Assembly: GCA_034766995.1 (NCBI GenBank)
Contig: CM068320.1
Location: forward strand, 11,313,687 to 11,377,686
Direction: 5' to 3'
Source of the DNA: Acanthacorydalis orientalis
Taxonomy: Eukaryota > Arthropoda > Insecta > Megaloptera > Corydalidae
DNA: 64,000 nucleotides
Shown here: piece after piece, positions 49,947 through 61,234 of the stretch
How the letters are laid out: the number at the start of each line of letters is the position of its first letter
How positions within the stretch are numbered: position 1 is the first letter of the stretch
Notes under the pieces: model-generated
Seen by the model: only the letters and a program-made list of their open reading frames with translations
Told to the model about the DNA's origin: nothing
Database searches by the model: none
Translations under genes and position numbers: made by a program

Positions 49947-49947
<1 letters not shown>

Positions 49948-49977
<30 letters not shown>

Positions 49978-50041
49978 CATATATATATATTATATATATA
50001 TATATATATACATACATATATTATATATATATATATATATA
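49948..50041. repeat. (TA)n / TACA compound array
   Basis: Contains two ATATTATAT breaks. Confidence 0.95.
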
Positions 50042-50354
50042 CACTCCACATTACAAAATAATTTTTTTGAGAGAAAAAATTCATAAATTTCTGTTTAATT
50101 TAATGCAATAATATGGAATTTATTTTTAAATATATATTTTTTCAATTAAATTTCAAAATTCAATTAGAGACAATTAGAGATCAGAATAAACGTGAACTTT
50201 TTTTTACTACAACAATATTTCTATTATAGAAAAGTATATGTCGAATTTATGAACTAATCATTTTTCTTACCGATATTCGTATTTTTAGAAAATAATTAAT
50301 ATTGATATTATACAAAATCAGAACAATAATCAATGATGATTTATATATACATAC

Positions 50355-50378
50355 ATACATAACACATACACACACACA

Positions 50379-50419
<41 letters not shown>

Positions 50420-50455
50420 GTATGTGTGTTACTGTAAATATATATATATGTGTAC
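50355..50455. repeat. (CA)n(TA)n(TATG)n compound array
   Basis: ACATACAC, then CACACA, TA run, then TATG/TGTG mixture. Confidence 0.94.
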
Positions 50456-50702
50456 ATGTTTGCTTATATATGTAAGGTTGTGCATCTATACATACATGTT
50501 GTTCGTACATTAATATTCGTCAAAGTTTTATTAGTTTAACATCAATTTAATGCATAATTAAGTAAACACATTCCAACGTGCGTGAAAACTATGCAAATTT
50601 CAAGTAAATAAATTAATTTAGGGCATAAGTAAAACATACGGATATATTTTGTTATTTATTTTATTTCTTTTTTATCTCCCTCTGTACTTAATATAAATGC
50701 AT

Positions 50703-50704
<2 letters not shown>

Positions 50705-50746
<42 letters not shown>

Positions 50747-50757
50747 ATGTGTGTGTA
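50705..50757. repeat. (TA)n(TG)n microsatellite
   Basis: TA run, TATGTATATG, then TGTGTG. Confidence 0.95.
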
Positions 50758-50972
50758 GTATGTAGATATATATTTTCTGTGCTAGATTTGCTCTGTTTGT
50801 TAGGTGCTGTAAAGTTTTGCAGATCTACGTCACAGAACTTCACTATGTAATAAAAAATTTCCGCACGTTATACAATAACGTTGCCTCATGCAAACTTCAG
50901 ATAATTTTGTATCGCAAAAGTCATGAGTTTAAACAACGGAATTTAAAAAGGTCGGCTACATAATAGTTATGG

Positions 50973-51021
<49 letters not shown>
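50973..51021. repeat. (TA)n microsatellite
   Basis: Ends at the single GC-rich arm (51022-51090). Confidence 0.97.
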
Positions 51022-51022
<1 letters not shown>

Positions 51023-51090
51023 TAGGGGGGTTTACCTCCTGCTCGCTGCGGTTACCAACCCCCTGGCTCACTGTATTCGCCCACTTATCA
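51022..51090. repeat. Third copy of the GC-rich arm (single arm)
   Basis: ACTAGGGGGGTTTACCTCCT followed by GCTCGCTGCGGTTACC and CCCCTGGCTC matches the arms of the 21190-21660 element in outline. It starts exactly where a (TA)n array stops. No opposing arm is visible before 51200. Confidence 0.55.
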
Positions 51091-51197
51091 ATTATTAATC
51101 TGCAGATGAACCGAATGAAACAATAAACATATTTTTTTAAACTCATTATATCTATATAATTACCATCCCAGATATATCGCAAAGTTTTGTTCTATAT

Positions 51198-51200
<3 letters not shown>

Positions 51201-51240
<40 letters not shown>
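51201..51240. repeat. (TA)n microsatellite
   Basis: One TATG start. Confidence 0.96.
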
Positions 51241-51242
<2 letters not shown>

Positions 51243-52015
51243 AGTCTGTCAATTTAAACATTGCAGATAGATTATTTTTGCAACGTTGTAGTTTTTTGTC
51301 AATAATTTTGATTATATATATATATATACAATCATAATAACTATACAGAGGAATGGTTATCTCTGAATCCTATCTGTGAGAAATTTCAATGCTGAACAAA
51401 TAGTAATAAAATATCTGTAATATTATATTTTCATATGATATTTCAGTTCCATTGTTTTTTTTTAAAAAAAAAATCCAGTTAAGAATTGATTTTATTTTTG
51501 TATTTGTTAAAACAAAGTCAATAAATAAGCATTATATTTCAATTACTGAAGAAGACAATACTTATTTCCTTTATAGTCTATTTTCTTAATACTGGATGAT
51601 TTAAAAAAGAACTATTAAATATAAATACTAATATAAAATGTTACGGATATCAGAAAATGCTCAATTAAGTTAAAAATTAAAGATGACAAAAATTCTCTTA
51701 AAATTCAGTCAAAAATCCTTTATTAAATTTTGTTAATAATGTCCATAAGAGTTTGTACTGTGGATCTTTTAAAAAACTCTTTATATAGTAGTATATATTA
51801 TAAGAGAGGCGCCCCTTTGTTAAAAAAAATCTGGTCAAGAAATATATAAACGAATTCATTTTTTAAAATTAATCTTTAAAGAATGGAGTTTATTTTTGAA
51901 AAAAATTGTCATTTAAAGGTAAAAGAATAAAAATACGAAAATCATATATGAATTATCAAAGATAAGTTCATAATTAAAAAATATATAAATTTAATGTAAA
52001 AAAATTAATGGGAAG

Positions 52016-52020
<5 letters not shown>

Positions 52021-52063
<43 letters not shown>
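52021..52063. repeat. (TA)n microsatellite
   Basis: Uninterrupted. Confidence 0.97.
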
Positions 52064-52067
<4 letters not shown>

Positions 52068-52388
52068 AATAAATAGGAAGCTAATTTGAATTAAAATTCG
52101 CAAATTATAAAATCAATAATGAATTTTAATGTGTGTTATTTAACTAATACTGTTAATACGAAATTATTACAACTCAGTAACTTTTAATACTGGTTATAAT
52201 TCTCCAGTTAATTAATATTATAAACAAAAGACATAAAGACAACTTTTAGTGTTAAAAATTGTTATTGGTTAAATTTTAAACATATTTCCAAATAATGTAA
52301 AATTAATTTCACTAAGAGTTTTGTCATCAAATTATTAAGTTTCACATACACACACGTATGTATGCCTGTATTTATGTACGCATGTATG

Positions 52389-52444
<56 letters not shown>
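52389..52444. repeat. (TC)n(TA)n compound microsatellite
   Basis: Runs into the left tip of MITE copy 2. Confidence 0.97.
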
Positions 52445-52448
<4 letters not shown>

Positions 52449-52629
52449 TGTATCAAATTAGGTTTCCACATGGTATTATTAAAAGGGGGCACAGAGGTTA
52501 AGGATAATCATATTATTTTTTTATTTAGTATTTTAGTTCAAATCAATACTAAAATAAAATTGAACTAAAATACTAAATGGGGAAGAACATGTTTTTAAAA
52601 CTTTCATGTTGAAGTTTAAGTTAAATCAG

Positions 52630-52633
<4 letters not shown>
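52445..52633. mobile_element. TA-flanked MITE, copy 2 (189 bp)
   Basis: Ends TATAGGTGTATCAAATTAGG and (reverse complement) TATAGGCTGATTTAACTTAA form inverted repeats continuing to CCACATG and CAACATG. (TA)n is directly attached on both sides. The interior stem seen in copy 1 is larger here: ATTTAGTATTTTAGTTCAA at 52523-52541 is perfectly complementary to 52560-52578. Nothing is coding. Confidence 0.75.

Positions 52634-52668
<35 letters not shown>
52634..52668. repeat. (TA)n between MITE copy 2 and a mariner
   Basis: Bordered on both sides by transposon ends. Confidence 0.97.
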
Positions 52669-52671
<3 letters not shown>

Positions 52672-52849
52672 GTATGTGCATTAATTCATTACTTTTAAAT
52701 TGAATCAATCATAACTCAGTTTTTAATTAAAATATTTCTTCGTCGTTTTACGATTTTGAAGTGCATACCCAAACATTTAAAAACAGTATATATCTTGGCA
52801 GTTGGCAGTTAAATAGTTGGCAGAACCTCAGAAATCATTGGTGAACACG

Positions 52850-54006
52850 ATGGTGTGTAAATCGCAGTATATTAGGCATTGCATACTTTATGCAATGCAG
52901 TTGAAAAAAAAATGTAGCAGAAGTTGCAGAAATGATTTGTTCTGCTTTGTAGAAACGTGTTGTGACACATAAAACATCTAAAAAAGTGTTTCAAAGGTTT
53001 ATGATTGGTGGTTTTGTTCTTGCCGATCGTGAACATCACGGATAACCAAAAAAAATTTGAAGACTAGAAGCTTAAGTAGCTGTTAAGTGAAAATTCTTCT
53101 CATACTAAACAGAAACATGCTCAACGACTCGGAGTTACCCAGCAAGAAATTTCCAATCGTGTATACCGGCTGGAAAAAATCAAAAGCTAGGCTTATATTG
53201 TCCACATGATCTCAGCTCATAAAATAAAGAAAAAAAGATACACTACAGCTATATCTTCCCTTACTAGGTTCAAAGAGAATGATGTTTTGCATAAAATCAT
53301 AACCGAGGATCAAATATGTGTTTTGTACGACAATTTTAAGTGCCAAAAACCATGAGTTACATTCGGCAAACCGTTGAAATCAACTCCGAAACCAAATATG
53401 CACGCCAAAAAGAGTTAATATATATTTTGTGGGACATTAATGGTGTTGTGTATTATGAGATCCTTGTACCTGCTAATACTAAATTCCGAATGTAACCAAC
53501 AACATCTCATCCGTTTGAATAACGAATTATAAAGAAAAAGATCATTCAATGGTGAGGTAGTTTTTTTTTAGAAAAAAAGCAGTTTTTAGTTTAGCTGACA
53601 GTGTCTGTAGTCTATGTAATCGTATAGTTGTTTTGTCGTTCCTAGGGATTAGTTCCCTTTCAAAACTAGACTGTAACGCGTTTTATATAACAACGTGTAG
53701 TGCTTCCGTATATCATAATCTTGACTTTGCGGCCTAGGAAAATGTGGCGAGAGAATGAGACAAGTTTTTTTGCATTACTCAACGCTCGGCCACATGTCGC
53801 GAAAGGGAACAAAGGACGTTATTCGTTCGTTAGCCTGGGAAGTTCTCCCACATGCGGCCTATTCACTGTACTTATTCCGGTCGCTCTTGCATCACCTGGG
53901 TGATACCCATTTTCAAACAGTGAAAGAGATTCGAAAATGCATTAAAAATTTCATTGACTTAAAACTATCTTTTTTTTACAAGAGATGTTATTTACTCGGA
54001 AGATAG
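52850..54006 (+). pseudogene. Mariner transposase with frameshifts, deletion and insertion
   Basis: The start is ATG 52850, followed by RHCILYAM as in mariners that begin with a RHCILYEF motif. Readable in order are KNVAEVAEMICSAL, KVFQRF, ADREHHG, LGVTQQEISNRVYRLEKI near 53135-53185, and YTTAISSLTRFKENDVLHKIITEDQICVLYDN near 53240-53335. Then come FGKPLKSTPKPNMHAKK, ILWDINGVVYYEILVP, ARPHVAK, AWEVLPHAAYS and FRSLLHHLGDTHFQTVKEIRKCI, with a stop before 54009. The first catalytic D is kept (TED). The HDN aspartate appears as Y with a small insertion, and the block with the third aspartate is deleted (AAYS joins LYLFRS). A stretch of about 180 bases without transposase similarity is inserted between RLNNEL and ARPHVAK. 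Confidence 0.86.
53565..53745. other. Unidentified insertion inside the mariner transposase
   Basis: Between 53565 and 53745 the mariner reading frames stop making sense; sequence such as CTGACAGTGTCTGTAGTCTA stands where relatives have only a few codons. No inverted ends, A-tail or duplicated target are obvious. It may be a small transposon remnant or a filler from double-strand break repair. Confidence 0.4.
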
Positions 54007-55072
54007 TGCTAAATTATACAAAATAATGAGGAATATTTTTAAGATTGGAATATGTTTCATTTTTTCGTAAATAAACATTCATTTTCTATAGAAAAAGTAC
54101 CGAATTAATTTGTACACCTTAAATGTATAAGAACTTATTAATCTATTTTTTAATACATTTCAGAATGTTCTACATTAAATAACATAATATTTAATTCGAT
54201 AGAAATAAGCATCGTAAAAATACTTATTCATCTCCACTTTATTAGAATTATAATACGAATGCGGATACAACTCTTATGAAATCATATTGAATAATAAATA
54301 ATATATTAAAAGTATACTAAAATACTTCCAATCGCTTCGTAAAATTAATCTTATTCACATGACGTACTTCATACAAAATGATTGATTGGTAAATATATTT
54401 AAAATATAAAGGTTTATCTTTCGGCACTGGCGCATTGAAATTAAAGAAGAGGGCTTAAGAGATATGATGAAGAGCAGCTGTTTACAATAATAGATTTACT
54501 ATATATACCGACATTTTTGACTACACGTTTTATTAGTAAAATTAGTTGTTTTTATATTTTGTAAATGAATATATACAAAGTTATATACAAGGTATTTGAG
54601 TTAAAGCATTTGAAATAAGAATTATATTATTTTTCAGATTTTGTTCTTTAAGAACTCATTAAATTTTATTCTTCTCTTTGTTTACTTTAACTCAATTTAT
54701 TTTAATTTAGTTCGTATAATTTGTACACATCAAATATTCATCTATTAACTATTTAACAACCATCCTCAAAGTATTAAATTATATCCGCAACGCCTGTATC
54801 TTTTTAATCATAAAAAAATTGCTAATGGTTACGTCGAATGACAACTCAAAGAGAACCTACAAAAATTCTTCAAATTTCGTAGACATATCTTTATAATAAT
54901 CAGTTTAACAATTAGCTAGTAATTAAATTCCATATGACAGTCTGCCTAAACTAGGTTTGAATATCAGTTTAATTCTTGTTAAAAAGATATTATATGACCA
55001 ACACCTTCCGATAGGACGATAATGTATAGAGCATGTAAACAAACATTCCAATGGATCATTTATTCTTGAAAG

Positions 55073-55075
<3 letters not shown>

Positions 55076-55120
<45 letters not shown>

Positions 55121-55134
55121 ATATATATATATAC
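55076..55134. repeat. (TA)n microsatellite
   Basis: One TACATG break; at the edge of the 55130-55260 transposase fragment. Confidence 0.96.
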
Positions 55135-55260
55135 AATGTTTCAATTTGATTATGGTAAGAGGTTTGTTGGCACAAACCTCTAACTTCAAGTATTGCTACA
55201 GGAAAGAATCGGCTGCTGTTAGATCAGACAACTCAGGCAGCCAGTTGTATCGATTTACAT
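55130..55260 (-). pseudogene. Fragment of an IS630/Tc1/mariner transposase around the third catalytic residue
   Basis: The minus strand reads across frames WLPELSDLTAADSFLWQYLKLEVCANKP then TIIKLK, matching the relatives' pattern DLTP.DFFLWGYLKSKVYANKP.TI.ELK. The third acidic residue (the D of AADSF) is still there. It is the same kind of transposase as at 42763-44076 but a separate piece. A (TA)n array (55076-55134) follows directly after IKLKHCI, so the repeat lies within or at the broken edge of the coding region. A perfect 10-bp hairpin (AGAGGTTTGT, loop TGGC) at 55158-55181 lies inside it. Confidence 0.6.
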
Positions 55261-55455
55261 TTAAAAAATACTTTTATCATGAACAAAAACCGTGTTATTG
55301 ACCAGTTCTCTCTCTTATCTCTTATTGCACTGATGATGAAATTAATATTTAAAGATGATCATGTAAGAATAAAGTTTTACCCCACCACAATTATAGCATA
55401 ACTCTTATAATAGTTACAATTGCTTTCTGAAAACTCTCATAACCATTAATTTTCA

Positions 55456-55480
55456 TATATATATATATATATAAATAAAT

Positions 55481-55516
<36 letters not shown>
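55456..55516. repeat. (TA)n / ACAC compound array
   Basis: Two TA runs separated by AAATAAATACACAC. Confidence 0.95.
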
Positions 55517-55519
<3 letters not shown>

Positions 55520-56409
55520 TAGTTTGTGAAGTACATAATATAACAAAAATTTATAAAACATATTCAATATTCATATTCTTCAAAAATATAAAACATATTT
55601 TTAGAGTTTTAAAAAATGTACAAAGATAATTTCAATTGTTATTTTCATTTTCGTGTGTTATTTATTTTACAATACACATTTATATTTGGTCCGTATATCT
55701 GTAAAAAATACTGTTAATTAATAATGGTTCCGTGTGGAAAACTTCAGAAGGACATTTTATGTGATGTTATTTTTAAATAAATGTTATTACCTCAGATTTC
55801 ATGATACCACAGATAACAATAAATATAATTGAGATACCAAAAAAATCTCTTTTAGTAAATTTTTTTTAATAACATTTGTTCTAAATTATATTTCATGATC
55901 AAATAATATGAAAGGAACTGAACAATTATTGGAGTAACATTATGAAATACATTTACAAAAATGATAACAAAGGAATTGTTTCAGGACGAGTCTTATTTAA
56001 AGCTTTTAATTTATTTCTCAGTATTAATGAAATATGAAATATTATATATATATATATATAAATATATATATATATATTATATAATTGATTACATACTTTT
56101 TATACGTATATTGAATAAAAAGTATGTACCACTGAATATAAAAGTCGAAGGAACAAATTATATAATAATTATACTATAAATTAATTCCATAAAATTTTAT
56201 TGAGATGTATAATCACAATCTAAATGAAGAAGGGAATATTAGAATTATTAGTGTTATTTGCATTTATCAAGTGTTTGGGAAATGTCTATATCTAATATTA
56301 TTACTATTCGATGAATTGTAAATGTGTATTGCATATCTGTACAGGATTTTAACAAAATTTTAAAGTATTAAAACAATTTGGTAATCAATATGTACTTGTA
56401 TACTCAGAT

Positions 56410-56442
56410 ATATTATATATATGTACTATGTATGTATTATAT

Positions 56443-56480
<38 letters not shown>

Positions 56481-56490
56481 GTATGTATGT
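56410..56490. repeat. (TA)n / TATG compound array
   Basis: Several TATG and TACATG breaks. Confidence 0.93.
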
Positions 56491-56627
56491 ATTATATCAA
56501 CGTATTTTAAGTTGAAAATAATATAAAAGCTAGGTAAATATGAAAATATAATTATCAATTAAGGGAAATTTCCTTTAAAAGATATAATTTCAGGTAAATA
56601 TTTTATTATTTATAAATAATACAATAC

Positions 56628-56629
<2 letters not shown>

Positions 56630-56675
<46 letters not shown>
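56630..56675. repeat. (TA)n microsatellite
   Basis: Uninterrupted. Confidence 0.97.
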
Positions 56676-56678
<3 letters not shown>

Positions 56679-57253
56679 ATTAAAATCATGTACCTTCAAT
56701 AAAAAAAATCATTTAAATAAATTGAAAGTAATTCAATTAAAAAATATAATTAGAAAATTATATAGATCAAATTACAATATGTTTTATTATTCAAAATATA
56801 ATTTATATTTTATTATCCAAAATATAAATTATATTTAAGTATTTTTCTTATGAGTAAAATTATTTATTTGAAATAAAATTAAATATTTTGTGTTATAATT
56901 TTGCAAAATATAATAGGGGACCAATATTTAATACAATTTATTAAGATAAGACAATGTTTTAATAAATATTTTATTCATAGCTTAGTTATAAAAAAAGATA
57001 AATCTGTTCAACTTCTGTCCATAAATTTAAAAGAAATATGTATATGACATATGTTGAATACAATTTGTATATAAAATTTCAATCGTACAGACGAACGACG
57101 AAGAAGGTAAAATAAAATCAAATACTAATTTTCAAAAGCACCTACTCTCGTGCACTCAAAAAAGAAAAGAAACAAACGTTCACTATCAATTTTTTATATC
57201 TCCTGAAAACATTTTTTTATAAGATACTTGACGAACTCACACATATACACAAG

Positions 57254-57255
<2 letters not shown>

Positions 57256-57299
<44 letters not shown>
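57256..57299. repeat. (TA)n microsatellite
   Basis: Uninterrupted. Confidence 0.97.
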
Positions 57300-57302
<3 letters not shown>

Positions 57303-57769
57303 ATTATTATAGAAACATTGTTATTCTTTTCGTAATTGAAAAATACCCGAAAAAATATGTACTTAAAAGAAAGGACTGAAATATAAAAATAATAAAACTA
57401 CTTTATCTTGCTGCTTATCTTATAATACAGACTTATACCATAAAATACTTACAGTCATTGTTTCTTAACCAAAAAAATATATTTTTTAAACATTATTTCG
57501 ATAGAAGTGAAAAATGTTCCTATTATAATCACATATATACAATATATAGGAATGACTCATAAACCAGTATTAGTTATTAAAATTAAAATTCGAAATATTC
57601 TAGAAAATATTATAAATTCAGTTGCTATGTTAAGTACATTTTTTATTTGTTGACTTTGACTATTTTATCAATGAATAACATTGTAGTTTAACACTTGTAT
57701 TTCAAAATGTTGATAAAAATTTATTTTATTAGAAATTTACTTATTCTGATTGATTAATTGGTCACTTAC

Positions 57770-57831
57770 ATAATGCGTCTTTATAGTACAAAAAATATTT
57801 GTATAATGCGTCTTTATAATTCAAAAAATAT
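57770..57831. repeat. Two tandem copies of a 29-bp unit
   Basis: ATAATGCGTCTTTATA..CAAAAAATAT at 57770-57798 and 57803-57831, period 33 bases, three differences. Confidence 0.85.
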
Positions 57832-58075
57832 ACATCAAAGATCTGCTAATAACAACTTTTGATGCGATTTTTTTCATTTTAAAAATCTTTTAAATTACAT
57901 CATACTTTTCTTAATATATATATATATGTAACAATTATAAAATTTTTGATAAACAATACAAATAAAGATAAATACAGTTTCTTTGATATACAATGACTCT
58001 AAAACTTTAATTTGCTCTTTTGATGTCACCTCTTGACATGCCTTCTTTATACTCAAGGATATATTTAAAAAAAAT

Positions 58076-58199
58076 TTAACCCTTTCACTGCCACAAACGG
58101 CTAAAGTCGCTCGTCACAAAACGCTGTTCACAACACTGTTCATGTGGCATGGCGGCCGGTTTACAATCAACGGTCTAATAACCTGACTGAAAGGGTTAA
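58076..58199. mobile_element. piggyBac-like MITE, 116 bp, with TTAA duplication
   Basis: TTAACCCTTTCACTGCC starts at 58076, and the reverse complement of the other end reads TTAACCCTTTCAGTCAGG ending at 58199. The tips match over 12 bases including TTAA. The body is GC-rich for this window (GGCATGGCGGCCGG near 58150) and non-coding. It is shorter than the related element at 31076-31326. Confidence 0.8.
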
Positions 58200-58496
58200 A
58201 TGTATCATCGTAATTACCAAAGAATGAATTTTACTTTCATAACAACAGACAAAAAGAAATATGTAATCATTATAATAGAATGAAGCATTAGACTTTCAAT
58301 GACTGAATGTAATAGAATAAAATAAAATTGTAATTACAGAGCGAAACATTAAAATAATATTATTTTATCATCTCCTCAATAAGAGATATAAGCAGCTTCA
58401 GCACATTCGAAGTCCCTTTAAAATCATATACATTAAACGAAAATTCCAGCAGAAGTTTAGCAACCGTAATACAATAAACTTATAGGAGGTTGATAT

Positions 58497-58664
58497 ATTT
58501 ATATGCAACGAATCTTCAATTATTCGAATAAAGTTTAAATACTCGTATGTGAATATTCTAGTATAAGAAATAAAAAAGATTAAAATATCTTTTTTATTTC
58601 TTATACTAGAATATTCACATATTTAATATTTATTCGAATTATTGAAGATTCGTTGCATATAAAT
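58497..58664. repeat. Long inverted repeat (foldback), arms about 80 bp
   Basis: The left arm 58497-58580 and right arm 58587-58664 are reverse complements apart from three substitutions and one 6-base insertion (ACTCGT) in the left arm; the loop is six bases. Transcribed, it would fold into a hairpin of about 78 pairs. No terminal features of a known transposon are visible. Confidence 0.92.
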
Positions 58665-58704
58665 TTGAAAATGTTTTTAATAAAATAAAAACATTTTCAA
58701 ATTT
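58661..58704. repeat. Perfect 19-bp inverted repeat next to the long foldback
   Basis: AAATTTGAAAATGTTTTTA (58661-58679) and its exact complement (58686-58704) surround a six-base loop. It begins within the last four bases of the preceding foldback. Confidence 0.92.
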
Positions 58705-60057
58705 AATGACACATTACATTATTTTTGTCAAATTTAAGAAAATATTTTTTAATTTTTAGATTAAGGTGTGATTTCAATGAAAAAAAAAATCATTACTTAG
58801 AAAAATATATAATGGATTAAACAGTATTTATTATATGACAAAATAGTGTTTAATTGTGAATTAATACTTTTGTAACAATTCAGTTTTACATATTTCTCCA
58901 AAATTTCTATGACAAAAAATGTTTCACTTATCAAACACCAAACTAAAAAAAGATAACGTGATATTTTATTTCTTCACTTTAAATCATTATTATTTATGAT
59001 TTAAAGTTTGTCAATAACTACTGTCAGTATTATAAGATAATTCTTGCGAATTCTTGCTTTTATGTGTATTTTCATTTGTAAAACTGGACTAAATAACTAT
59101 TTCTTTACTTAAAATTATTAAATAGAATTTCATATAATTCATTCGCTTATCTTTATAAAACTGATTTTTAAATTACATTTACATTAATAAAAATTTCGTA
59201 ATACACAAAAATGTGCATGCTCAAAAAAATAACACATTTTTATTAAACACAAATTTTCTACACTTCTTTTAAAGCAATTGGAGATAAAGCTGAATGTCTG
59301 TAACCAGAAGTATAAAGTCTGTTATTGATTTAACAAGATTATTAAACTGGTTTCATCTCTTTGCATTTAAACAAGTATGTAAGTGTATGTTTTTAGGCGG
59401 AAAATGTATTAAATGACGTCACAGAGCTGAATAAATTTGCAAGTTGTTAGAACAATCGGGTTTTAGTTTGATTGTATTTGGAAAGTCATTTTATTATGAT
59501 TACATTAATCAGTCCGATATTATTAAATTTTCTATTTCATATGAATGATATAAAATTCTTTTTACTAAAAAGCTTTATCAATAATTATAATTTATTATTT
59601 ACTTTTATTTTTTCACTAACTTTTAAAATTTAAACTGTATGTTGTACATATCTAATTAAAATAATTATTTTATTTAAACAAAAATAACCATTAAATATCA
59701 TATAAGTCTAAACATTTTCAAAAAACTCACTGTTTGAGTGTTTCATTTTCAATTATTTTTTTTTATTTCTGAAATTATAGAACAACCAATAATAAAATAA
59801 TTATATTTGAAAATTTTAAATGAATTAGTATCCAGTAGAATTTTTGAGTTGCAGCATCAATGGTCACGAGGTATGTTAATTAAAATTTTGAATGAGATTT
59901 TAGTGATATCTTGATAATATGCAATATTTTGATAGAGTAATTTAATAGAAAAGTTATTCGACTGTAGAGTATTATCAACTAACTATCTCAATAGTAATAC
60001 TTATAATTTAGAAAAGATAAATCCCATGTGTATCTTAAGAAACATCTCTCTTCCATT

Positions 60058-60129
<72 letters not shown>

Positions 60130-60136
60130 TATACAT
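60058..60136. repeat. (TA)n microsatellite
   Basis: TACA breaks near both ends. Confidence 0.96.
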
Positions 60137-60359
60137 AAGGAACTATGTACATGATTTTATTTACATTATTTAAAGAGACTTGTTTTTATATAAATAGAAA
60201 TTCTTCATGTCATAAATAAACAAATAATTAAAGGAAAGTAAGTTTTTCAGTACCAACATTACAAGTAATTTAAATTTCACATTACAGTTCTGATACGGTG
60301 TTTAAATTCACTTGCACAAATGAGTTTTTCTCTCAATTCACAAACCACACATCTTTTTC

Positions 60360-60428
60360 TGATCAATAATGTTCAGTAATGGATTATTGATCATTTTTTT
60401 TCTTACTTATGGGCATTTAGATGCCCAT
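60360..60428. repeat. Two consecutive short perfect hairpins
   Basis: TGATCAATAA at 60360-60369 pairs perfectly with 60384-60393, and ATGGGCAT at 60409-60416 pairs with 60421-60428 around loop TTAG. No U-tract or gene end is nearby, so a terminator role is not implied. Confidence 0.6.
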
Positions 60429-61192
60429 TTTATCACACTTAGAATACCAAAACTTCTTAAAGTCTGACTTTTCCGTATTTTGGAACATTATAGTATATTC
60501 TTCTAAATAGGAAACAACAACAATGACCAATAGTCAATTATTAAACATTTTTTGTTTCAAAAAATCTTTGAGGTTTGTCGAGTAAAAAATAATGTAATTG
60601 TGAAAGTGAGGTAAAATTCTTAATTATTTTTTTAATTCTTATCAAATAGATAATAAATCAGTAATAATTTTACTTTCAAAAATTTTTAAAATACGTGTTC
60701 ATGTGATACTTGGATTTCTATCTACAGTTATAACTAAATATATATCTTATAAAACGAATATACAAAAAGGAAACGATTGTAATCTAGCCACCTGAAAATT
60801 CACACTCTATAAAATTTAATCGCACGTTTTATAATTTGGAAGAAAAAGTTTCTAGCTATATTACATTTTCAGGTCTAAAAGCTCTTTGTTCCATTTAATA
60901 TTTAACTTGGAAAAATCTCAGAGTATGAAAACAATCCGAACAGTATGTTGAGAATCAGAAAGGATATACAAAATAACTAAAAATCTATAGTACTAGCATC
61001 ATATTATTAGCTTTAAAATAAAACTCAATAACTGAAATTAAATTATTCTATTTATAAAAATGACGAGTTAATATTATATTATCTGAAAATAAAATGTTTC
61101 AACATATAAATTGAATTTTTGGTACTGAAACAAAAAAAAGTAATTTTTATTTTATTGTTTAAATGTAACATTCACATTTAATAAAGAAAATT

Positions 61193-61195
<3 letters not shown>

Positions 61196-61231
<36 letters not shown>
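61196..61231. repeat. (TA)n microsatellite
   Basis: Followed by TGCGTGTG and then TACTCGTA at 61251-61258. Confidence 0.96.

Positions 61232-61234
<3 letters not shown>

Larger units (their letters stand above)
52670..54119 (+). mobile_element. Mariner element (GGTGTACA ends), nearly full length plus insertion
   Basis: The left end GGTATGTGCATTAATTCATTACTTTT at 52671 aligns with the reverse complement of the right end, AGGTGTACAAATTAATTCGG, sharing ATTAATTC..TACTTTT. The right flank is TA at 54120-54121. The left end lies directly after a (TA)n array that itself borders the MITE at 52445-52633. Without the inserted stretch near 53565-53745 the length would be about 1.28 kb. Confidence 0.82.
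54122..58075. other. AT-rich non-coding stretch
   Basis: Contains the 55130 transposase scrap, (TA)n arrays and the 57770 tandem repeat; otherwise nothing seen. Confidence 0.55.
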
